Below, in pieces: positions 36,301 through 49,795 of a DNA stretch of 64,000 nucleotides. The notes beneath the pieces are model-generated. The model saw only the letters and a list, made by a program, of their open reading frames with translations, was not told where the DNA came from and searched no databases. The DNA is taken from positions 5,322,891-5,386,890 of the forward strand of contig NW_024041150.1 in the NCBI RefSeq assembly GCF_014851395.1, read 5' to 3'. Position 1 is the stretch's first letter; every line of letters begins with the position of its first letter. The stretch is from Micropterus salmoides (taxonomy: Eukaryota > Chordata > Actinopteri > Centrarchiformes > Centrarchidae). A program made the position numbers and the translations under genes.

Positions 36301-39300
36301 TTAGAACGTGATGACCTGAGTGACAGAAGTCTTATCTTTCTGCTGCAAAAATAATGAATGGTCTAGCTATTATGGTTTGTATTTTAAATCAATTTAAACA
36401 GCATAATGCGAACAACAAACTCCCGTGGCGAGTTCGAGGTGAGTTCAAGGTCCGTTTTCAAAGGTTTAAAAAAGAAAGGCAGCAAATCCTGGAACCAGAT
36501 CACCATTATTGGTCAATCACCTATTGAAGTTGTTTATTTTTCTGTCGATCGTCTACACGATTCTTTTGAAGTTTACTGGAGCTTTTATTCCAACCACACA
36601 AAGCAGTAGAATATATTGAAAAGTATTATGTAGAAGATGTAAAGGCTCCGTCACAGTGCTGCTGGACTTTGGTAATAAAGCAGCATGGGGATGTATAATT
36701 ACAAAGTTATACAACGTAATGTCTTTGTATGAAGACGACATGCTTCTTTATGTTTTAAAATTTTTACCATTCATAAATCATTTACCACTTTGTCAGGATA
36801 CATAGTATAGTGCTGTCAACAAGGTGAGCAGTTAGCACATTTATTTACCACCTTAGAGCTGGAACAATTAGTTGTTTCATCGATTAGTCTATCAACAGAA
36901 TATTTATACGCAAAAGAAATATTTTGGTTTTGGACAAACAAGCAATTTGAACACGTCATCTGAGGCATTTTCTTTATAACAGTTAACGATTATATCAGCA
37001 GATTAATCAATACTGCAAAAAAATCTTTAGAAGCATCATTGGGTTAGCAGATATAAATATCCAGGTAGACAAACCTGCGATATGTGAAACACTACCTTCA
37101 TAGTATTTGATGTGAATGACCATCAGCATGTTGTTAACCAATCACAGCAGGGTCTGATCAGTCGCCTCTCTGATGACACACCGTTCACTTTAATTTACAC
37201 CGTCTCTTATTATGAGAAGTAAACAAGAATTTGAACTGGTAAAGTAAAATCTAAACTTTAACCTGAAGAGGTTTGACCCATGTGACCCTGCTGTGCAGCC
37301 AATCACACTCTGCCATTTGTCTTCTGTCATTGTGTGTTGCGTGAATGTGGTGACCATGCTGTAAAACATCCGTTACCATGCTTCTTGTTGCTAAGGCCAC
37401 GTGACGGACAGTGAGCAGCACCAGTCTCTGAGGAAGGGAGGCGGGGCCGGGGATAGGAGGCGGAGCTCTAGCCGGCACCGGCGATCTAAACCTGACCACG
37501 AAGCCTCATCGGCCGGTTACCACAGCGAGGGTAGGCGGGGTTTGTGCCAATCAGGGGCTGGGGAATTTGGCCAATCACAGGGCAGAGAGGAAACTATTGG
37601 GCAGATTAATTAAAAAATGTGACACGTTGAATAAAACTGGATTTTTATTCTGATTTTTAGAAAAGTTTTAAAAAGTTTGATAACAATATATTTTTATTTG
37701 TTAACATAACACAGGTAAAATGTTTAGATCAGAATAGTTTGACAGCTGAGGACCAAGCGGCATATTTTAAAGTTGAAAAATAAATCATCAGATGTGGTAC
37801 CAAGTCCTAAATAAGTCATAATGTGCTCTTCTCCAAATTTAATACCATTTTTTATATTTTTAAGCGTTTAAAAATGAAACGTTTTTGAACAAAGTGTACA
37901 GATAAAAGGCAAAGGTGCAGTTTCACACAACAAATGTCATCTAATTAATTTCATTAATCAAATGAAGCGTTGATGCGCTGCACAGTTTATCACAATTTAT
38001 ATTTTGGCTCGGGGAGGGTATCGAGTCCAAGTGAAGTCACGAGTCATTAGTGTTAAAGTCAAAGTCCAGTTGGAAGTCCTTTTTTGATTTCGAGTGAAGT
38101 CGAGTCTAAAGTTAGTCCGCACCTCCTGTAAATCCTGACACATTTTAAACTTCACTTGAAATTAGAACCATGGACGAGTACAGGTGCCTCTCGGAGACGT
38201 GCGTTATGAGCACCAGAACCAGACTGAGAGATTTAAGTCTCAGGAAATCTTTTGTAGGTGTTTTTGAGTTAATCGTCTGATCAGAGCACTTCTCAGGTCG
38301 ACTTTTCTGTATTATAAATTATTTATTCCAAAAATCAGATTTAGAACAGCTGCACCTGTAGAAGTACACCAAAAATATATTAAATTTCAGAAAATAACAC
38401 ATCACACAGCCATTAATGTCTAAACCGCTGGCAACAACAGTGAAGACACCAAAAATGAAAATGTCCAAATTGGGCCCAATTAGCCATTTTTCCCTGCCGT
38501 GCTAAAATGTAGGGAGTTAAATGAAAGATCCCCAGCGGTCGAGTTAAAACAGTCCTGTGACTGAAGGAGGATTCATGTTGCTGTTATCGTTGCTGTCACT
38601 CACATTAAATCATTCTGTTCCTTCATTCAAACCTGCTGTCACTCTGATACTTTACTTTTCCCTCGTTCCCTCCTACCTGCTTTGTCCTCCTCCTTTTCCT
38701 CCCCCCGTTCTTTTTTTCCCTCCTTACCCGTCTGTCTCTTATCCTAATTTCCTTCCTTTTCACATTCTCACTCCGTTCTCCTGTCTCTGCTTCATCTTTC
38801 TCCTCCTCTCCTCTTCCCTCCTCCCAGGAGAGACCTTAAAGGAGCAGCAGGTTCCTCGTCACCTCCCCAAACCTTCCTCCTCCTTCTCATCCTCATCAAC
38901 CAGTCGCCTCCGAGACTTCAAGGAGACCATGAGCAACATCATCCACAGCCGACCCCTCTCCTCCTCTTCCTCCTCCTCTTTACCAGCTGCCGTCCTCTCT
39001 GAAATCACCTCCTCCACCATCAACCACCACCTCCCCGCCAGCACCGCCGCTTCCTGCTCCTCCTCCAGTAAGCTCCATGACTGGGAGGCCGACAGCACCA
39101 GCAGCGAGTCCAAGTCCAGCTGCTCAGGGGGAGCAGGGTCGGGGAGGTGCCGGCCGGCATGGAGGCCACGAAGGGAGGTGCTCAACATCGACAGCATCTT
39201 CAGCCGCGAGAGGCGAAGGCAGGCGGGATACAGCCCGCTCGGCGCCTCCCTGCAAGATGACTGCAGAGCTCCGGCCTCCGAAGGAGCAGACGCCTCCTTC

Positions 39301-40657
39301 CCAGCCCAGGAGGAGGTCAAGTCTGTCAGACCTGGCTCCTCCTGGACTCTCCCCACTACCTCCAACAGCCACAGGGCGGGTGGAGATGGACCAGGGGGTG
39401 GAAGGGGAAGTACAGGAGGTGTTAGAGGAGGGGCAGACCTGCCTCCTCCACCTCCTCCTCCTCCCAGGCTGATCCAGAGGATGGAGAGCGGATACGAGAG
39501 CAGCGACAGGAACAGCAGCAGCCCGGTCAGCCTGGACCTGAACCTGGGAGACAGGTGACGACCTCCTGTCCCCGATTCACATCCTTTAGTTTTCAGTATT
39601 TGTTTAAATCTGTACATTTATACTATAATAAACTACTAGACTCTATCTGTCCTGTTATATACTGCAAACAGAGCAGCAGCTGTCATTTAACTTTAAGCTG
39701 AAATGATTTGTAGGAAATTAGTGATTTTTAAGGAAACCTACAAACACTTTCTTGTTGAAGCTTGAACTGTGACTGTGTCAGAACATTCAAGATAATTATT
39801 ACTGGATGCCAGTGTGCTCATATGTCATTCTCTTCTCTTCAGGGATTGTGCTGTGAAAAAGCCTTCATCCTCCTCTTCGTCAGGACCGTCATGGAGGAAC
39901 ATCCGGTCGAAGAGCAGTGGAGCTCTGCTGCAGGACCTCAGCTCATCCGGCAGGGGGAGCCTCGGTACGACGTGTGTGTTGTTCGTGTTCGCCTCCTTTT
40001 TCCTCGTTTTTCACGTTTGTTGAAACATTTTTAACATCATGAACCGACGCGCGTCTCTTTGTGCCCCGTCTAAACTTCACTTTGCGTTCTGCCGACCTGG
40101 AAACTTGTTGAAATGAAAGCGATCGTGCTGCTTTTACCACGTCTTTAAATGGATAGTAAAGCAAACTGAGCCACGGCCTTTCACTTTCAGCTGCTGCCCC
40201 TTGAAGCTTTTGCCGTTTAATGGAGCTACAGTGATGAGCGCGTCTTATCTAAACAATACGGTTACATCTCTCCTCTGTAGACGTCATTTTCGGGCCGACG
40301 GGGAACCCTCCGCGCAGGCTTTGGTCGTCTTCACTGTTGGAACTCTTGCCCACCACCTTGTTAATGTTAGCTGACTTAAGCTTTGTGTTGCTCACCAACA
40401 GCAGCGTTTGCAGTCCAGAGTTTATTAGCTTCTCACGTCATTGCAGCTGACGATGTATTCTGTGTGAACCGGCACAGTGAGCCCTGCCGTCCCATTGGCC
40501 AGCCTCGGCACGTCAACACAAACTTAATTTAGGGGCAGGACGCAGGAGGCACGGTCCCTCCTGAGGACGTCTCTTTTAAACAAATTTCCAACGTGATGTG
40601 AAAACTACCCGTGTAGGCCGTCTTGCAAGCGCATAGCTGGAGTTCACGGTGATGATT

Positions 40658-40690
<33 letters not shown>

Positions 40691-42215
40691 ACCAGCGCCC
40701 CCTGCAGGCCGCAGCGAGCTGGACGAGCTGCAGGAGGAGGTGCAGAGGAGAGCGAGGGAGGAGGAGCAGCAGCGACAGCAGGAGAAGGAGAGGGAGGCGG
40801 CGCTCGGCTTTAACCCGCGCCCCAGCAAGTACCTGGACCTGGACCAGCTGCAGATCCAGGGTACACACACACACACACACATTACACTCAGTTGTATCTT
40901 TGTATTAACAATGCATCATGGGACATGTGGCTTCTTAGGGTGCAATGAAAGTAGACTCAGGAATAAACTTCTTTTTCAGAGTCATCAGGACTCCACTAGA
41001 AGTCAATTTAAATAAGTAAATGTCAATAAATGAGAGATTTCCATCACTGATGGGGTCACTCAGCTGTTAGTTTGTGTGTGCGTGGTCAGCAGGTGTGTTG
41101 GACAGCAGGAATGTTCCTCATTGAGCAGCTGAAAGGCCCGACTCAGCCGCCACACAAAGGACACAATGACCCATGCAGTAATAAAGCCTGTGTGTGTGTT
41201 TCCAGCTGCTGGCTGCTCTTCACTTTATAATTGTATCACGCTGTTTGTTACTGAGAGCAGATTACGCAGATCTCTGATTCAGAAACCTTTGAGTCAGGAG
41301 TCATTACCGTCCTACCTCATCAGTCTGAGAGCAGATTCTCAGAGGTATGTTTCATTAAGAAAATATAAAGGTGCATTTCGGAGCACGTTTCCTGCACACG
41401 TCTCTGGCCTTTAACTCTTTGAGTCGTACGCTCAAACCTTCAGCGGCATCTTTCTCTTAACCCTTAACTTTCACTCTCACCTGCTTCCACGAGTGAGTTT
41501 TATGGACAGCACAGACCGCCGAAAACAAAAATCTGTCCAGTGAAATGTTAGGTGCTCCGGCGCACTCTGGGGCCGGGAACAAGACTGGATTTAACGAGTT
41601 AACTTAAAATGTTCAAAGTACACAGTGTGTGAAATAACACCGTTGCTGTAATCAGTAAAGTGGCGTCCCATTGGATGTACTGATGCAGTCACCTGACATG
41701 AAGCAACAAACTGCAGCTCTCTGGCCTCACCCATCAGAAGGGTTTTGCTAGAGGATCCGTGAAGCAGAATCACTAAGTGTGTGTGTGTGTGTGTGTGTTT
41801 ATCCTGCAGGTAAAGGCGACAGCTTTGAGCGGTGCGTGTCGGAGGCGGAGCTTCTGCTGGACCAGTCGGTGCGTCTGGAGCAGGCGGGCGAGGTCGCCGC
41901 TGCGCTGTCGGCGGTCAACGAAGCAGTCTGTAAGCTCCTCCTCTGCTCCCTTCCTGACCCCGCCTCCTCCACTTTACACCCACATCACCTGCCCCCCCCC
42001 CCACACACACACTCCAAAATAAACACACTGTGAATGAGGTCACCCCCCCCCCCTGCCCACCAACCCTCTGCTTGGTTGCTAATGGAAACTAGAGGCAGCA
42101 CAGTGGCTGAGAACATCAACGACCGACACTCCACACACACTCTGCTGGTGTTTTCTCCTCTCTGAACATTTAGACTAATTTCTCTCTCTCATTTCGTTTG
42201 ATCTGTCAATCATAC

Positions 42216-42260
<45 letters not shown>

Positions 42261-45200
42261 CTTGTCCAGCATTCACCATCGTCTGCCGTCACTGCAGCAG
42301 CACGACAAACTCTTCAGTCGTTCACCCACAAAAACCTGACCGTCAAAAAACCCCATCAAAACAGAAGAAAAATACAAAACTGTGCCGAAACATCGATCGA
42401 CAGATTAAAGAAAAGCGCCGCATATACAAAACCGAAGGGAACGAAACATTGAGACATTGAAACCTCCTCTCCCCTAAATCAAAGCCCGTCGGAGCAGCGT
42501 CACTTCCAGAAACTGTTCAAGTACAACTTGGGTCTCGTTTTGGTAGTTTAGTCAATCATTTCTGTCAGGAATAATTAACTTGTCATTATCTGGGAACGTG
42601 GAGACATCGTTAAATATCAGTTCAGGAAGCAGTCAGGCGATCACGCGGGGTGGAAACAAAGCACCAGGTTCGTCGTCGTATCTACATCCACTCAGCGTTT
42701 TTACTGCGTATCAGAATTGATCTCCGTCTATATTAAAAGGACTGAAAACGCACATGAAGTGGCCGCTCACGTCCACTGGGCATGTGCGTGCCGGGGTAAA
42801 CAGGATGCAGATTGTCTACTCCGCAGCTGCAGAAGATTCGACAATGGAAGAAAGTTCTTCTAGAGACAAAGAGCAGCGATGGTGAAAGAACCACAGCAGA
42901 GATTTCTTTGCGTGGAGCGACGACGAGGTGGGACTGTTTCTGAAAGGAACACGGGAGAACGAAGAAGACGGTGGCGGCGGGAAACAGGCTGGGAGTCGTT
43001 GCAAAGCAAAAACGGAGACATGCGCAGTACAAGTTCAAAATATTTTAATAAAAACACCAAAACTCTGTCGGCAGCATCGTGTTTCTGCTTTGCGTGACTG
43101 ATGAGAGCCAATCAGGAAGCCAAACGTGAGCGCCTGCGTCATCGTTTTTTAAAGCCCTCAGTTTTCACCTCTTCGCACTAAAACACTACCCCGGAGGGGA
43201 GGCGCACAACGAAAACAATCAGTACGTTGAGTTTGTCGCAGGCGGTCTTTGCTGCTTCTACCTGTCACACCCACAGTTTCCTGTTTTAAATGAAAACATG
43301 TCATCAGTATTAATTAGGCCATCATTGGCGACTTGATGTGGCCTTGATGAGTTCTGCGAACCCAGGCATGTTCACAGTCTGACAGTCGGATGAAATCGAG
43401 ACAACGGCGCTAACTTGGAGAGGTCAGTGTTGTTGTTACTGAATGACTGACAAAACTCCTACAATAAGCTGTTATAATCCGGAACGATCCTTTAACTTGA
43501 CGGCTCGGTTTGACGTAGTTCGGACATTTGTGGTTGTAATTTTGTTAATTTAACGTTTGATGTCTGAATATAATTTCGCCATTTCATCATTGAGAACTAA
43601 ACCTGAGTTGTTGTTCTTTTAATATTGTAATTTCTCATGCCTACCATTCCCATAATACACACACAGTCACACATCACCATCATGTCAGCAGTCTGATATT
43701 TGATTTTCTGTCAGGTGTATATTTGCTTTTTAAGATTTTTGCATGAAATCATCATAACAAGTTATTTTCTGCATCCTTTTCCTTATTTATTCTTTCCTCT
43801 CTTTGTTTTTTTTCCTTTTCTTTCTGTTGTGTATTTTCTGTTGACATGTGACACGGCTGCAGCCAAACTGCAGCTGGTGGCGGCTGAGGGCGGAGCTAGT
43901 AGTCACAGCCGGCTGCAGCGCTGCATGAGGAGAGCCCGCAGCCTGCAGCAACGCATGCAACTGCAGCAGCAGCAGCAGCAGCAGCAGCAGCACTCAGAGG
44001 CAGGCAGACAGCCGCTGCAGCAACAACAGGAGGAGGGGCAGCAGCTCCAGGAACAGCCCAGGTACCACCTGTAGTCCGCTCAGCCAGAAGTCACGCAGTG
44101 TGTCAAATATTTTAGCTGGAATCGCTGGGGAGGATGACTCACAGGCAGGACCAGGTTTTGGTCTCTGCAGAAGATTTGCAGCACCGACCAATCACTGCAA
44201 CTGACCACTGAAGCAGTCTGACTGCAGCCAGTCGCGTTGAGCGATCAGGAGGTTGAGGTGTCAGTTCAGAGCAGCAGACAAACAACAAACGGCAACATGC
44301 AAAACTACAAATGAACAAACTAACACACCAAGACACTCCTGAGGAGGTTGATTTTTAATGTTATAAAGTTTATTTAGAATTAGGGCTGGACAAAAACTTT
44401 ATCACGATAAAAATTATCGATAATTATCACGATAAGTATCAAATCGTTATTTGTTTTGAGTTTAAAGGCTGATTTTTGCTCCTGTGTGAAAGTTGAAGAA
44501 ACTTAATGGTTAATTGTGGTTTAACCTTTTCTTTATGGTCAGAACAAACCCTTGATGCCAAACAGTGGATCAGTTCACAAATCAGGCAGAACATTCAAAA
44601 CAATTCTGATAAAATCTTTGTCAACAAATATGCACAAGTAAAATTAAGTAAAAGCTTTTTTCAGTCCTTTGTCCTCAACAAAATAAACATCCTAATAAAA
44701 AATTAAGTCCTTATTCGTATGATTCAAGTGAATAAACTCAAAAATTTGTTGAATATTTATTGAACATTTGTTATATTGTCATGGCTCTTTATTATTTTAT
44801 TGTCCAGCCCTATTTGAAATACAAAATTGAATAATAAGCCTGATTTATACTTGTGTGGAGAGTCTACGCACGTGGCCACACATTTATTCTTGTCCACTGC
44901 GTTGACCGCTGCCGGCCGAGCCAGCTAACTACCAGTTTAGCCCTCCGCTAACTTGAACGGGGGTAATAGTCTCCACGGGGACCCTCTGTAGCCCCGACGT
45001 GTAGTTAGTTTAGCCGTAGTAGCACCGACGCTACGTAAAATCTCTTTATTTGTCCCCGTAAGGAAATTAGTTTGCAGAACTAATTCAAAACTAAACACGT
45101 TTAAAGAAGAGCTGTGTTGTTTGTTCTGTGCAACACTTTCACAATCTGACTGTAATGAAGACCGCGGCCTCCGGGGGGGCGCTAGCAGCGCTTTAGAGAC

Positions 45201-45274
45201 AACAGAAGTGTTGTCGTGACAAGCAGCTAATTCAGAGGGTGAAACATGGTGAGAGATCGTCGGTACTCCCCAGG

Positions 45275-45308
<34 letters not shown>

Positions 45309-45835
45309 CCCTGTGTTTAGCCAGAGCTCTCAAACGACACCATCTGTTCACATGCTGCAGGCCAACACACACTTATACACACACACACTTATACACACAC
45401 ACACTTATACACACACACACACTTATACACACACACACTTATACACACACACACTTATACACACACACTTATACACACACACAGCCCTGTGTTTAGCCAG
45501 AGCTCTCAAACGACACCATCTGTTCACATGCTGCAGGCCAACACACACTTATACACACACACACTTATACACACACACACTTATATACACACACACACAC
45601 ACACACACTTATACACACACACACTTATACACACACACACTTATACACACACACACACACACACACACTTATATACACACACACACTTATACACACACAC
45701 ACACACACACACTTATATACACACACACACACACTTATATACACACACACACACACTTATATACACACACACACACACTTATATACACACACACACTTAT
45801 ATATACACACACACACTTATATACACACACACACT

Positions 45836-45878
<43 letters not shown>

Positions 45879-45883
45879 CCTAA

Positions 45884-45952
<69 letters not shown>

Positions 45953-48900
45953 AGTGAAAAGCCTCTCTCGCTCCAAATACTTCTGACAGAGAGACAGGGC
46001 GACCAATCAGCTGCCTGTAAGGACCAGCAGATCCCGCCTCTCTCTCCCTGCCTTGTTAAGCCCCTCCCTCCCAAAATGAATTCAGTGTCTGACCCCGCCT
46101 CCAGTGCCGGGGCCCTTATAGCTTCACCGAGGCAGGACAGCAGCTCTCACATCAGGAAACCCCTAACCAACACCAGGTCCCTCCCTGCTCTGTGCGTGGA
46201 CACCTGGGAGCAGAGCCCACTAGGCGACTTGGCCCCACCCCCTCCACCTGAGGAGCCGGACCATCCCCCCCAGTGGGCCAGAACGCCTCCTGTCTCCATC
46301 TCAGCACAGGCCCCACCCAAGCCATACCCCCGAACCCCGTCGCCTGTTGGCACCTGCGACAGGCGTCCTCAGATGGAGGAGGAGCCATATTACACAAGAC
46401 ACCCACAGGCCACGCCCCCTGCGTCTAACCCCGTCTCCAGACCAGCCCCGCCCCATTCCACCTACCCAGCCAGGAACTGGTCCTGCTTACACCTGGACCG
46501 ACCTGATGTTGTTGATTCTCCTGTAGACCTGCCAGTCAGCTCGCACCTTTACTCCCCAGACCCCCCTTCCAACACCCTCCCGCCTCCTGCAAGCCGGCCC
46601 GGTCTGCCCTCCTCGCCGCCCCCCAGCCAGGACTTCAGATCCGCCCTGCCTGTGGAGTGCTGGGCAGAAAACGTCAACCGATACTACGACTCCCAGAACG
46701 CAACAGAAGGCGACGGAGCGGCGGCGCCCGACGAGGAGCTGTCGGAGCTGGACTCTCTGTACCAGGCCAGTCTGCTGGCTCCCAGCGTGCACCGGGGCAG
46801 CCGTGGAGTCAGTCCTCAGCCAGTCAGCAACAAGCCAGGTAGGAACTGCACAGTCAGAGGCAAGAGCCAAAAACGTCGAGGTAAAAGAAGAACCTGTAGA
46901 CATATGGATGATAAAACAAAATCGACTCCAGCTGTTTCTTCTTGGCCGTACTCCTGATCGACGTTAAGCTGCCGTCAACAAGACTAAACACTTCAGCTCC
47001 AGAGTGTTATTTCCATCAAAAGTCTAGATTAGAGGGCAGGCTTTTATTTTCTGTCTCAAATTGATACCATGTTAAAAAACAAGCAGCGTTGGGCGGGCCC
47101 TTGCATGTGTAGCGCGTCGAGGTGTGAGGCGACCGCGTTGCAGATGTGCGGCTGTGAATTTGCAACGTGCTTCGGACACTGCACGAAGGTGTTAATCGTC
47201 ACTTCCTGTGTCCCCTTTGTGGCGCCGCATAGCACTTGGCGCTATGACTATAACTGAATATCGGCATGTATATGTGTTCAGGGCGGGACTCTTATCAAAC
47301 GTGTAAAATTTGGTACAGATCTTAGATTGGACGGTCAAGTTACAACAACTTCCTGTGTCTTGGCGAAGCCACCGCCACACCGTTAACCAAAAACTCACAA
47401 GTTTTACAACATGGCATTGTCAACGTGTTAAGGGTTTTCTGGGAAAGTAGGAGTAGTACATTACAGTGTAAAACGTATCATTTCCTGTTGCCAGCAGGTG
47501 GCGCTATGACCTGGAGTGGATATTGGCATATGGATGTGTTCAGGACGGGACTCTTATTATACATATAAAATTTGATGCAGATATGAGGATGTACACTGAA
47601 GTTTTAACAACTTCCTGTTTCACGGCAAATCATCGATTTTTGACAGAACGCCACGGGCAAACTGGTCGACTGGTAATAACCGTTTGTACAACTTTTAATC
47701 GTCAATGCCTTTAGAAGGCACAGCGAAAATTCAAAGTCGATCGGACTAATTCCCTAGGAGGAGTTGGTTAAAGTACAGAGTGTGTAAATCGACAAAAATG
47801 ACCATTAAATCCAAAACGGCTGACTTCCTGTTCGGTGTCGGGCATCGCTCCAAGAGGCTTTTTTGTGCGTCTGGACATGATACACGTACCACAGAGTTTT
47901 CGTACACGTAGGTGAAACTTAGTCAATACTGACATGGTGTAGGTTAGATTTATATCTCTCCAATGCAGCGTAGTTTAAAACTCAGTTCAAAGGCTTCTAT
48001 TGAGGTGTTTTTATGCACGAACTGGAGATGTGTAATAAAAACAGGTGAGTGGAAAAGCACTTGTCTCCCCTTGGTTCTGCAGAAACAGACAGAGTTAGTA
48101 CTGCACCTGCTGTTCTTAATATATATATATGTGTGTGTGTAGGTGTGAGGAGAATGCTGTCAGGATCTGGACGGTCCAAAACGCCGACGGCTGAGATCGA
48201 GCGATTCGCCTACAGAACACCGGTTGCACCTGTTCATAAGGTACCGACTGACTGACTATTAAACATTTTATGGTTAACACACAGATTTGATCTGATACTG
48301 ACCTGATTAAGCGGACTGGGTTCCAGCCAGACGATCCAAATGTTGTGCGTCAGCTGATGAGTTTGAAACTGAAAGAAATGTGTTGTTGGAAAGATATGAG
48401 ATACAAGAGCTCTGCTGCAGGCTTCATTAGCCACTTCTAGCCTGTCAGAGGAAGAGTTGCATTGTGAGTAATGTAGGCTGCAGGTGTTTGGACATTAATT
48501 AGAATAATGGAAAGAGGTTTTGTTTTTACTGAGCACCTGGCGTCTCTTTCAATTATTTTATTGTTCCTCAGACGCCATTTTTTGGACGAGGATTGTGAGA
48601 TCCTTCCGTTTTGTTCAAATACAAGATTTATTATTCAGAAAAAACAAAAACAAATTCTCCGTGGTTGACTTTCAACAGAACCTATAAACTTAAACTCTTC
48701 AGATAATCTTACAATACGATCACTAATTAGTTTCAGTCCTCCTCTCTCACTCAAACACCTGGTGACCTGGTGAGGAGGAGTGGAGGTAATCATTTTTACC
48801 AACATTAGTTCATAGTTATTTCAAAAGTTTCCTAAATCAAAATCCAGAGTCTATATTTTTTGATCTCAATATTTCAACAGAAAGAATAATATACATTCAA

Positions 48901-49760
48901 ATCATCTTGTTTTGCTATAAATTAGTGACTTAATCGGAATAAACTTTTTATGACTCCAATTTCCATGTTTTTATGGATGAATAAATTTAACCTGGAGGGA
49001 AACGAGTGTCTTGAAAAAGTAAAGTATGTGTACAAAGTATACAGTTGGACAGCTGTGCAGTAATGTTACACTGTAAAAAACTTGAAGGCAGATGTGCTGC
49101 AGCTCAGTGTTTGCCACACATAGACTTTTTGCATAGATGCGATCTATAACAAGACACGGTGGATATTTAACAAGCGCAGACCAGGTAAAGCGACAAGAAC
49201 ACACCGGTGCAGATGCCATCCGGTGGTTTCGTCTTTACGATAGGCTACGTCATTAAGCCTCCTCTACATGCGCCGCACCTGCTGGTGTGAAAACACGAGT
49301 TCTGTGTCTTTTCAGCGGCTTTATAAAACTGTACAGCTTTCGGGGAATTCAGATAATCTTGTGAAGTTTGCAGCCCTGATTGGGTGTCACTACACAGAAA
49401 GTACCACAGGTGTTTCCAGGTAACAACAAGGTGCAGCATCAAACATCCGTACAGTTTTATGGTCAAACAAAACGAGAATGTTTGGAACTTCAGCATTATT
49501 ATATCCTAACTACCAAATTTTGACTTCCAAGAATTTCCGTGTGATTTTGAAGGTGCTTACTTAACTTTAAAGACGTTATTACCGAGCGTGTGAAGCGCTA
49601 CCCCGTGAACTTAACTCCTCCTCTGTCCTCCGTGCAGCAGCCGTCAGGTGAAGACGAGAGCTACAGCGCAGAAAACCTGCGACGCATCGCCCGCAGCCTG
49701 AGTGGAACCGTCATCGGGTCTCGACCCCAAAACCTCGGCCCCTCCCACAGCTGCGTAAGT

Positions 49761-49795
<35 letters not shown>

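Noticed and set aside
38557..38827. Met start of a 333-codon ORF as an alternative first exon
   Set aside because: This part is a pyrimidine-rich intron end. The splice acceptor at 38827 and conservation from GETLKEQQ show the exon starts later.
38859..39617. Minus-strand ORF of 252 codons opposite usp54 exon 11
   Set aside because: It is a shadow of the Ser/Pro-rich coding exon. It has low-complexity Glu/Leu content and no own splice or family signal.
45239..46074. His/Thr-rich and Glu/Arg-rich ORFs
   Set aside because: They are frames of the CA and CT microsatellites.
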